From: Penicillus capitatus
Lineage: Eukaryota; Chlorophyta
DNA length: 64,000 nt
Assembly (NCBI GenBank): GCA_965649825.1
Contig: OZ287697.1
Coordinates: forward strand, 1,612,001-1,676,000
Direction: 5' to 3'
A program made the translations under genes and the position numbers. The notes below the pieces were generated by a model, which was not told the origin of the DNA, ran no database searches, and saw only the letters and a list, made by a program, of their open reading frames with translations. Below are positions 1-10,625 of the stretch, one piece after another (the stretch's first letter is position 1; the number at the start of each line of letters is the position of its first letter).

Positions 1-1044
1 ATCACGACACCAAATACGCTAATCATAAAGTGTGACTGATTCTGTGGAAGGTTCCGCATTGTACTGTGTGTTTGTGCAGTTCAGTATCTTAACATGGCGA
101 ACCGCCTGTTAAGATACTCCATGGGGTACAATCTGGCGAGGAAGAACCAGATTTCGGATACCAAGGCACTATCGGTACCGTTTGCTTCGGTGGCTCCGTG
201 GTGCTGAGAGGATGGATGGCTTGCGGCCATTATTTGTAGATGGGTAATTCTGCATCATTAGCTAATCACAGAAATCATTGCGCAGCGTGCAGAGGTCAAA
301 AAAAGAGTGTCCAATTCGATGATGTCGTGAGACAACGTTAAGCAGCTGAAGATTCTGAAGCTCATCCAGAAGCAATGACAGCAGAAATCGTCGACGGCGA
401 AAACCGTTTGACCAAGTCCATGTCACAGTGAATGTGCAGAAGAAGGCCAATCGCTTCTGGGCATGGCTTATACATCTCGGAGGAGAACACTGTGATAGTC
501 GCAATCAGATACAGTCTACCAGATTCCACAAGTCTCTTCTGGCGTCGGAAGCCACCGCTGGTCCTTAACCCCATAAGATTTACACTTTGAGACGGCAATG
601 GCTATTGCTGCAGTAGTGTTCAAGGCCTGTCAGGACGTGAATTCTGTCGCTGAATACCGCTTATACTCATCTGGCTTCATCAACATCTCCGGCGTGCCAG
701 TGTCATGATCACGACAGGAATCTGTTCTCCCGTCAGATGTTGGCAGGCTTTTGTTCTGAACACAATGTCTATGACCAGAGGAGAAACATTTCACATCCCA
801 CACACCCACACTGTCGCAGCATCATCCAGATAACTCACTAACTACTCAGCAGTATTGAAGTTGTCGTACAAAAAGAAGATACATCGAATCAGTCGCGATC
901 AACTGATTTACGTCACCGATGGGAACCTCCGCTTCATTTTCTCCATCACGAACTTTGGTGCGAACTTGTGCGACGGTAGGCAAGTTCGCGCGTTACGCTG
1001 CGCTGCAAGTGACGAGATTTTGCTGTGCAGATTACAGCTACGAC
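1..1044. other. 5' flanking region of NLR gene A, no supported gene
   Basis: No credible coding region is seen here. Two overlapping ORFs of about 80 codons on the minus strand (262-598) lie in different frames over the same bases and show no recognisable motif. An in-frame ATG at 919 precedes gene A, but the paralog comparison favours the ATG at 1045 as its start, so 919-1044 is more likely 5' leader. Confidence 0.5.
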
Positions 1045-4000
1045 ATGCAAGTTCGGGCTCCAGATGAAGGACCCAGCCGCGGCAGTCCATCCGCATCGAG
1101 AATCAGCCGTCGAACCGTTATCGAGCAGCAAGCTATTGAAGAACGTTACGACCCTAAGCTTCTGCGTTTTGTCGCACGCAAGCACAACATTAGTAGCACT
1201 AAGTCACTGGTGGCGGCTTACAACGTGACGACAGACGAAAACGAACGTGCTGTTCTGCTTGGATGGCTGTGCAAGTATCATAAACGAAAGGCAGATTGTC
1301 TTGAGCCGAATGCTGTCCTTGAGTATGCGGAATTGGCCAACATCGCCCCCCGTTCCATAAGCGAGAAAGATATTTTGAAGGATCTGATCCGCGACCTTAC
1401 CTCTTGCATCTGTGAAGGAAACTTCCTAACACCGAACAATGCCGTTGCCCTTTACAGAGCACTTGTGAATATCGTTCCTTCGGCTTACGGTGGCACTGCA
1501 CAACTAATGGCGACAGCGAGGAAACTCATGGGCAGCCTCACTGAAGAACTGAAGCTTACGAGGGAAATCTTTGCGGATCACGAAACGGCTTTTCTTGCAT
1601 TGCATCAGACCTTTTTCTTGCTTCGTTGTGCCAATCAAGCCCCGATAGACGAAGAAGAGAAACAAGAGTTGCGCAGAACCATCGCAGCGAAAGAGAGAAC
1701 CATGAAACTCTCGTGCAAGCACTACCCTGTGAACTTCCATTTCAAAGCGCTTCGTCAGGCGGTAGAACGCCTCAAAGACGAAGACGCTACTTCGCAAATT
1801 GCACAAACAAAGCGATATCTCTTGTGCGGATTGTGTGGATTTATGGACGTATTACATTTTCTCAGAAATTTGACAAGGTGTGATATCGATCCGGCGGACG
1901 TTTTAGATGCATACGAAAGAAATCAAGCTGCCATCGACAATATGGGAGTGACGGAAAGACCGTGGTTTGACTCGTTTCGAAGATTAATGGCAAAAAGATT
2001 AGAAACGTCGAAAGATAAAACGAAGCTTAGGTTTTTCATGTCCGAGTTCGATACTGCAATACATTCGCAGTACGAAATGACAAAAGGAGAAGACTTACAG
2101 TCGTTGAGATTTGGCATCATCCAAGAGACGAGGCTGCTGGCGAGTCAGACGACTTGCGAAACTGTACGTAAAGAGGTCACGAAGAAGCTACTGATGCTTT
2201 CGACAAGGCGTACAATCTTCGAAGAGTGGTTTGAAGATGCAGATATCTTTACAGCGTTTCTCGATGCTTTGCACGAAATCCACACAATGAGTGATCACAA
2301 TCAAGAAACAGCCGAAGCGTTCAGGAACATGCAACAGTTTTGTGACCGTCATGCCAAAAGGACGTTGAGAGCATGGCTAGGTGGAAAAGCCATGGAAGAA
2401 AAACTTCAAATTGGAAAAAAAACAAGAAGCATATGAAATGCGCAAGCGGGTTTTTGTAGCGATTGGTAGGGATGTTGGATACGTCCCATTGACAACAATT
2501 CATTCTAACATCACTGATCTCAAGGAAAGATACAAGGACGACAAATTCGCCAAAGTAAGCACTTGTTATAATAGTGATTCGACAAAACTGAGACCATTTC
2601 TTTTCAAAGGTACCTTCTTTGTTCGAAGAAAGAGTCGGAACTCACGTAAGAGAAATGGAGCATCATATCGTCTTATACGATGAAATTGTCGAATGGAAAG
2701 CTACCGAAGCAAGAGAAAAACGAGTAAAAAGTACACAAGGAGAAGGCAGCAAAGTAGAAGATTCCGCAACCCAAGAGAGGGATCATCTAAAAGAGTATTA
2801 CGAACAGAAGAAAAAGGTTACAAAACCCGTTTCTCTAGAAGAATTCTTTAAACCGAGATCTTTGAAACCGGGTGATCCAAAGAACGAAATCAGAAGAGTC
2901 CTTCTCTGTGGAAATGCCGGCTCCGGAAAAACGTGCATCAGCAAAGTCATTGCGCATAAGTGGGCATTGGGAGAAATCATGCGAGAGTTCGAAGTAGTTT
3001 ATGTTATTCCCATCAGATATGCCAACATCGCAAAATCCAAAGATCTCCAAGGAGTAACATTGAAGGACGTGGTTGCACAAGTGTGCTTCGAGAAGGAAAG
3101 CGCTGGGGAGTACGAAGATCTATTAACTCAAGTGGAAGGCGACCTTGATTCGCCTTTTACGTTGTTGGTGTTTGACGGATTGGATGAAGCTAGTGAACAC
3201 ACAAGAGAGCTCGTTCACAAAGCTGCGAAGCATTCATGCCGATTGATCATATTGACACGATCGTATAATCTGCAACTGATACGAATGAGTGTGGATCTTG
3301 AGCTCGAGTGCCTTGGATTCAATGATCAACAGCTGAAAAACTACATAAGGAAAGAACTGCTCGAGGATGAAGCCTCGAGACTAATCAATTCTTTACAAGA
3401 AAATCGAGGTTTGTGGGAAACCGCACACACTCCGGTGATAGCGCACATTCTCTGTTCTTTGTCGAAAGAACGTAGTACCGGCATAGAAGCTCAAATAAAG
3501 AGGACGAGCACGTTCCAAATTTACAGAGATATGACGTCTTTTCTATGGAAGAGATTCAAGGATAAGCCCAGAGCGACAGAAGCGAACAAGGATGTTGTTT
3601 TCGGCGATCTGGAAAAGATTGCTTTCGTCGCACTTCAGAATGAAAAAACACTAATCGAAGAAAGTATCGTTGAAAACCAAACAACGTCCACAAACACGAC
3701 AGCAATTTTCAAGGAAAGTGGATTCCTTCTATTTGTTTTAAAGGAACAGCGGTATCAGTTTCCGCATTTCACTTTTCAAGAATATTTTGCCGGTAGATTT
3801 ATTGCTAAAGGCTTTGAAAGTAAAGGATCTAATGAAGAAAAGAAAGCACTGGAGTTCATTCAAGAAGAAAAGTATAATCAGAAGCATGACTTAACAATGT
3901 ACTTCGCCATGCACACATTTGCAGAAGGCCGAAAGAAAGATGCCTTGCAAGATATGCTCTCGGTTATTAACGACCAGCCTGTTGAAGTTCTTGGAGTACA

Positions 4001-7000
4001 ACACTTTTTTTTGAAGATGCGAGTTCTCGAGGCAATCCTACAAGAGACAGATGAAAAAGATATGGATGACCTATTACACGATAAACAAGCAATCAAACTC
4101 GCGGAAGGTGCTCAGCAACTGCTCGAGCGCACTATCGACGATGTTCTAATTCGGGAAATCGTGAGTGAAAAGTTCCAATATTTGTCTTGCGTTATGGAAA
4201 GATTTCCTCAAGTTCTCGAACAGACGATTGACAACGCAAAGAAAAGGCTCGCACGCGAACAAAACCTGAGATGGGCGGACATCGCAAGAATCGCAGATGT
4301 TCTAAAGCTTGAAAAACACGCTCAGAAACAGAGTTATGGAACAAGTCAATTTATCTCGCAGATAGTAAGAGAAGCCGGTAACTGGTGCAATCCAATGGAG
4401 AGCATAACGAGGTTTGACTTTATTGCCGAACAAATGCCACAGCACGCGGGTGAACTTTTGCCAGCGATGGTGAGCAGATGCACTGACGAAATCTGGGAGG
4501 TTCGTCAAGCGGCGATGGAGGCCATTGGTCGCGTCGTTGCGGCGGGGACGCTGCACGACGGTGACCATATGACGGCGCTGGTTAAAGGTTGCACTGACGA
4601 ACCCTGGGAGGTGCGTCAGGCGGCAATGAAGGCCATTAGCCTCGTAGTCGCAGCAAGGTCGGAGAATGCACACGAACTTTTGGGGACGCTAATAGAAAAA
4701 TGCACCGATGAAGACCCGAGAGTACGTCAGGCGATGATGGAGGCTATCGACCATGTGGTAGTCGAAGGGCTTCAACAAGCTAGCAACCTTTTAAACACAT
4801 TGAAGAGCATATGCAACGATAAAGACTGGAAAGTGCGTCGGGTGACGATGGAGGCTATTGGCCGTGTCGTCGCTGCAAAGCCCGAGCATGTTCATGACTT
4901 CCTGTCGACGCTTGAAGAAGGATGCAATGACAAAGACTTCATTGTGCGTCAGGAAGCGATAGAAATAATCGGTCGCGTTATACCGGGAATACCGCAGGTT
5001 GGCTGCGGCGTTCTGCTGACGCTTGCAAACAAGTGCACTGACGACATCTGGGAGGTTCGTCAAGCGGCGATGGAGGCCATTGGTCGCGTCGTTGCGGCGG
5101 GGACGCTGCACGACGGTGACCATATGACGGCGCTGGTTAAAGGTTGCACTGACAAAACCTGGGAGGTGCGTCAGGCGGCAATGAAGGCCATTAGCCTCGT
5201 AGTCGCAGCAAGGTCGGAGCACGCACACGGACTTTTGGAGACGCTAGCGATGGGTTGCATTGACAAAGATTGGAGAGTGCGTCGGACGTCAATTGAAACC
5301 GTCGACCGTGTCATCACGGCGAAGCCACGACACGCGGGTGATCTTTTGCTGATGCTGACGAGAGGATGCTCCGACAAAGATTGGAGAGTGCGTGAGGCGG
5401 CGATGAAAGCAGTCGAAAATGTCGTTGCGGTGGGGCCTCAGCACATTGAAGATTTTTGGCCAAGATTGATCGGAGAGTGCGACGACAACTGGAGAGTGCG
5501 TCGGGGGATGATGGATGTTATAGCCCGTATCGTTGAGGCGGTGCCACATCACATTAGCGACATCCTGTTTACGCTAACGAATGGCTGCAGTGACGAAATC
5601 TGGGAGGTGCGTCAAGCGGCGGTAAAAGCTATCGGCTGTGTCATCGCGAATGACGCACATCCCACAAACGACATTGTACAGGCGCTTGAAAGATTGTGCA
5701 CTGACAAATTTTGGAGAGTGCGTCAGGAGATGATACATACTATTGTCCTCTGCGTCACGGCGGCCCCGCAGTATGCTGCCAACCTTCTACCAATTTTAGA
5801 AAAGATGTGCAGCGATGAAGACGTGGACGTGCGCCGCGTTGCCATAGGGGCTATCGACCAGTACGTCATGGCAGCACCGCAGCATGCCGTCGAGCTTTTG
5901 CGCATTCTCGCGACAGGGTGCAGTGACCAAGTACCTGATATGCGTAAGGCGGCCATAGAGGCTATCGGCCGATGCGCTGCAGCGGCACTGGAGCACGTCG
6001 CCGACCTTATGCTGATCCTGACGACCAATTGTGACGACAAAGAATCGGACGTGCGTCTAGCGACGTTTAAGACCCTCGTCCGTGTCGTCGAGGCTGAGCC
6101 GCAGCACACAGGCGACCTTGTTTCAACGCTGGCAAAGGGATGCGTCGATGAGGATTTGAGAGTGCGCCAGACGTCAAGGGAAGCTGTCGACCACGTCATC
6201 ACGATTAGGCCGCAGCACACAGGCGACCTAGTTTCAACGCTGGTGATGAAGGTGTGGTACAGCGATACAGATTGGAGAATGCGTCGGGAGGCGATGACTA
6301 CTATCGGCCGCGTCGTCATGGCCAGACCTCTGGATACGCTTGGCATTTTTCTGACGTTGGCGAGTTGGAGCAAAGACGAAGATCCGATCGTGCGTCGAGT
6401 GGCGTTGGGTGCCATCCGGTCCGTCGTCGTAGTGGAACCGCAGCACGATGCCGATTTTCTTCTTTCGCTACTGACGGAAAGGTGTTACGACAATAACCCA
6501 GACGTTCGTCAAGCGGCGTTGGAGGTCATTGACCAGGTCGTCCCGGAATCGCCACAGTTCGCCAAAAATCTTTTGTCGACCCTGGCGATCGTGTCCGACG
6601 ACAATGATTCAAACATCCGTCGAGCGGCGTTTGAGGTCATTGACCGGGTCGTCACAACAACGCAACAGTTTGCCGGCGACTTGACGACGCTGGCAAGAGG
6701 ATGCATCGACGAAGACTTTGATGTACGTAATCATGCAAGAAATGCATTGAACAGCATAAAACCCGGAAAGATTGTCGTTTTGGCGATGTCCATTTTCCCA
6801 GAGTATAAGCTTGACCTTTTGTTCCTTTTTGTGCAGCACCCATATACGTTTGACCCGCGTAAAAAAAATGAAACAGATCCAGTTCCATTTGTCTTGCATA
6901 CGACTTCTTCCCAAAAAGTTGGAAGGTGGAGAAAGGCCGATACTGACCAATATGTCGGGTTTCTAAGACAAGAGTTTGACGAGAAGTTTCCCGGATTACT

Positions 7001-7025
7001 AGATCATCTTGAAACAAAAGAGTAG
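1045..7025 (+). CDS. NLR-like protein A: helical N-terminal domain, NACHT ATPase, 21 HEAT repeats (one apparent frameshift)
   Basis: Two exons, 1045-2554 and 2610-7025, joined at a 55-nt GT-AG intron in the same place as in paralog B. Residues 1 to about 480 form a helical domain shared with B and C. The NACHT domain follows, with Walker A GNAGSGKT near residue 603, Walker B LLVFDGLDEA near 686, and the FTFQEYFAGRF block typical of the NACHT C-terminal part. Then come 21 HEAT units of about 39 residues (pattern D.xWxVRQAAMEAIGRVV), and a conserved C-terminal cap with FVLHTTSSQK. By analogy with STAND proteins it should be an ATP-switched sensor, probably cytosolic as no signal peptide is seen. 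Exon 1 changes frame at a run of eight A's (2414-2421); seven A's would restore the B-like reading through GRDVGYVPLTTI. With that one base removed the protein is about 1974 residues. The ATG at 1045 was chosen because B starts alike (MQ..A.D.GPS). Confidence 0.85.
4479..4683 (+). repeat. duplicated HEAT-unit segment, copy 1 (copy 2 at 5034-5238)
   Basis: About 205 nt encoding nearly two HEAT units occur again 555 nt downstream with only a handful of mismatches, whereas other HEAT units in the gene differ widely at the DNA level. This indicates a recent in-frame duplication or conversion inside the repeat array of gene A. Confidence 0.85.
5034..5238 (+). repeat. duplicated HEAT-unit segment, copy 2
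   Basis: Near-identical partner of 4479-4683. Differences cluster at codons such as CTGACGAAC versus CTGACAAAA near the middle and at the 3' edge. Confidence 0.85.
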
Positions 7026-8372
7026 ATTGGAAGCACAAGTTTGTTTTTTTTTCGTTCGTTAAAGCAAACTGGTGAATACGATAAAGTATTCTATGGTTTG
7101 ATTGGAAGGTGTTTTAAAAAAATCTCCATCAAGTCAACATCAAACTACTTGTTCTCTCTATGCCAGTTTCTAAAAGAGTCATGAAGGTATAATGGGTTTG
7201 TTGTCGCTTGTTGTATGAATTCGAGCCGAGATGGAAAATTTACTTGGTGTGTCGTACATGTGCCTGTTGTACTCGAACAAACTATACAATATGAGGAAAC
7301 ATTAACTTGTGGTCGCGACGAAGGTGTGTCCAAATTACACAAGGATTCGATATCAATAATATGCAACTGAGTAACGTTAGAGTGAGGCCATCTTCGCCTC
7401 ATATGTTAGAAGTGTCCGTCATTCATCCACATTCAGAATACTATTGAAACTGGAAACTCGACGAAAAAATTTCTACCAAATCGTTGTTGCTTTATTATTC
7501 ATTGTTCACTCATCGCGTGGAAGCATGGTGTGTTGTTTACTTAGTGTATATGCATCAGATATCATACGCATTCCTACCATTTATTAACCGCAAACCCCAA
7601 TGTGACAAGTGCGATTTTCACAGAATATGCGTCAGCGTTCGATCTAAAAAAGTAGTCCGGGTCTTCTGCGTGCCAGTCTAACAAATTTGTAAGGAATCTT
7701 AATGGTATATATGTCCATGAATCCGTTTCATCTATATTCCACACTAGACGTCTAAAATGCGTTTAACTTCGACTCATCCAAAACGCCGACAATACCGACT
7801 ATTGCGCAAGAACGGACGAGGTGTGTTTCGATTGTCTTCTTATACTCTCCAAATCCGTCTGTCGCTTATTTCGAATATGCATGCATCCTCAAAACTGCAA
7901 AGAACACTGTGCAAACAAAAGAGCATTCGCCCTTATGCGACACCGTCAACATTAACACACCAGATCCAGAGAAAAAAATGAAGATGTTAAAATGCATGCC
8001 TTTGAACATACAACGTATACATCAATCATTCTGTAGTCAGCCCACGTTCAAGCAGTGCTGACGGTTGAAAATGATGGGGGTAACAACCACACTTAAAGGA
8101 TTAATGTCAGTGGTCTCCGATTTCTATTTAACTACAGAAGCATTAGTTTTAGAAGGTGCGGCCAGAAACGACTCGTTAGTCTGCAGCTACAAGAGCAACA
8201 GCCGAGAAGCGTCATCACAAATCGTCACAGAATGGGCTACGGTTGCACTGGCGGGGAGATCTATAGTAAAGACCTTCTCAATCAAGAAGAAACAGAAGTC
8301 AAGAGGAGTAGGAAAAAATGTCGTACACGACTGTTTGATTGACATTCCCAAAATAGTGATCGTCCTGTCGTA

Positions 8373-8420
8373 GGGGACAGCTGTTAGCTTCGCTGTTGTA
8401 CCATCTGGACAGCTGTCCCC
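8373..8420. repeat. perfect 12-bp inverted repeat with 24-nt loop
   Basis: GGGGACAGCTGT at 8373-8384 is matched by ACAGCTGTCCCC at 8409-8420. The arms contain the self-palindrome ACAGCTGT. It could form a hairpin; whether it is a terminator, a small-element remnant or chance is not decidable from one copy. Confidence 0.6.
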
Positions 8421-9215
8421 TTCTGGGTCACATCAACACCTAGATACTTATACGCCCCTTGTATGGAACTCTGCCTCGTTTGTAACCCATTCAGTGTTTA
8501 TGGCAACCTACCTCGACGCCTCCATTATTTCATAATTCCACGTCTCTCTCTACAGTAGTATGACGATAATGAAACACTTTAAGCACACGCCGCCACTAAA
8601 CATAAGTGCTATCAATGCCAAAGGTGCGGTTAATGAAGACAACGCATTGATTGGTATAAAGACTTTGACGCGTGTTTCTGCCTTTTGCATGTATTTTCAA
8701 CTCAGAGGGCTACAACGCGGAAACTAGGACAATATGTCTCGTGCTCGCAAACGACAAAATTCCCAACCTTTCGGCGCCTGCTTGGGCGAGGTTGGAGATG
8801 AAGACACGTAAAAACACTTTACGAATACAACAATTCCTCGATCTGCGGAGCCAGAACCTTTCAGCATCGTTATTTCGACTTCGGATCTGAACAATCTGAA
8901 GTGTGTCGTAGCCATTCAGGTTCTACGAAATGTTAAAGGAGATTGAAGCCAAACCACTACCGCGTTCTCATTATTCATAACCAAAGCTTGAAAAAAATAG
9001 AGCAGTATCCGCAGAGACAGTGTTTCTAATTAGGTAGGGCTTGTATTGCACTGGTGCGATTCGGCAAAGCACCTGTCGACGCCCAGCACGTAGACTCCGG
9101 CTTCGAGGTTGGCTTCACCTCGGACGGTCTTCAATCAATCCATCCCAAGAAGAATGTTGACGATAGCAGAAGACTCGTCCGACAGAGTTCATGACATGCG
9201 GTACTCGTATACAAC

Positions 9216-9606
9216 CTTCTAATCATCGGGGAGGGAGGGACTTCTAATCATCGGGGAGGGAGGGACTTCTAATCATCGGGGAGGGAGGGACTTCTAATCA
9301 TCGGGGAGGGAGGGACTTCTAATCATCGGGGAGGGAGGGACTTCTAATCATCGGGGAGGGAGGGACTTCTAATCATCGGGGAGGGAGGGACTTCTAATCA
9401 TCGGGGAGGGAGGGACTTCTAATCATCGGGGAGGGAGGGACTTCTAATCATCGGGGAGGGAGGGACTTCTAATCATCGGGGAGGGAGGGACTTCTAATCA
9501 TCGGGGAGGGAGGGACTTCTAATCATCGGGGAGGGAGGGACTTCTAATCATCGGGGAGGGAGGGACTTCTAATCATCGGGGAGGGAGGGACTTCTAATCA
9601 TCGGGG
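9216..9606. repeat. 25-bp G-rich minisatellite, about 15.6 identical copies
   Basis: A 25-nt unit beginning CTTCTAATCATC and ending in the G-rich core GGGGAGGGAGGG repeats head to tail from 9216 to 9590 (15 full units), plus a partial sixteenth that breaks into GGGGGGCTTCTATTTC. All full copies look identical. Three G-runs per unit mean two neighbours supply enough G-tracts for a G-quadruplex on the plus strand. Confidence 0.95.
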
Positions 9607-10625
9607 GGCTTCTATTTCGGGACAGTTGGGAATTAAGCGTAAAAAACCCGTCCCTGTCTTCTAATCGGATTAAGCTACAAATAAAGAGAACATGGTAGTG
9701 CCACAATCGATTGAAAAGCAGTTTAGATGACCTTTGAAAACTAATATACAGACACGAATGTATTCTGATAGTAGAAGACGGAATATTGGGGTTTCAGACT
9801 CGAAAGAAGTCGGTTCCTTCCATTTTCTTCTTATTCAGGAAAGATATTAGTTGCATGGTGTAAGGACGAGACTCATGATAACGTTGTCTCATGAACAGGA
9901 TGTTATGTAATGATGATTGCAGTTTACTTATTGGATTTGCTGGTTCCCTTCTTGGTAACCATTGCCTACAAATGGGAATTAATTCTAAAAGGTTCTGTTG
10001 GGACCGATAGGGTCGGCGATTGGTCCGAGCGCGTCGAGGCCGCGATGCGAGGAGAGTCGGACGGGTATTCTTTACAGGTGCTCAGTACGTTGTTTTATAG
10101 GTAAACGTCCTGTCATTCGACAGTGACGTTTCCTGATCCAACAGTTCAATTGTGATGAAATTAGGTTGGTCGTTGAGGTCCATTTTTAGCTGTTCGCACC
10201 TTCTTAGAGTCGATGATGCCTAGGCGTTTTTACGCTGCATCAGTTCCTTCCGACGTGCCCAAAAGTGACGGCTTGGTTTATGTGTCCTAGATAGGGACGG
10301 ACTACGGTTTTGCTGGTCCGCATTAAATCCGCGGTATGAATGACACATCAAACAAGGCACCCATCTCTGTTTAAATTCAGTTCGACTAGATTCAATCCCG
10401 TAGTGACACATGCCAAACGAGGCATTCATTCACCTTGATTTAATTCGCAGGACACGGGATGGCAAGGTAAGTGTTGTTAAACCTTTTCAACAAGCCAACA
10501 CAAAAACGAACAACAGCAAGCGACGATGAGACTAGTGTAAGACAGAGTTAGGTTAATGAAGGTAAAGTGTGGATCGAATCCACACACATCTTGAATTGTG
10601 CAAATGCCAAATGAATGTGTTTCAT

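Larger units (their letters stand above)
7026..10625. other. region between convergent NLR genes A and B
   Basis: 3.6 kb between the stop codons of A and B. It holds an inverted repeat (8373-8420) and a G-rich minisatellite (9216-9606), listed separately. ORFs are short (at most about 100 codons, e.g. 8065-8373), none has a recognisable motif, and I see no splice-linked exon chain. Poly(A)/termination signals for both genes must lie here but I cannot place them with confidence. Confidence 0.5.

Noticed and set aside
919-1044. Upstream ATG start for NLR A (42 extra residues)
   Set aside because: The extension has no similarity to paralog B, whereas the ATG at 1045 aligns with B's start (MQ..A.D.GPS).
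5723-6415. Minus-strand 230-codon ORF across the HEAT region of A
   Set aside because: It is a shadow of the plus-strand repeats: Arg/Ser-rich repeats mirroring the HEAT codon pattern.
9216-9606. CRISPR array
   Set aside because: The 25-bp units are directly adjacent with no spacers, in a eukaryotic genome; this is a minisatellite.
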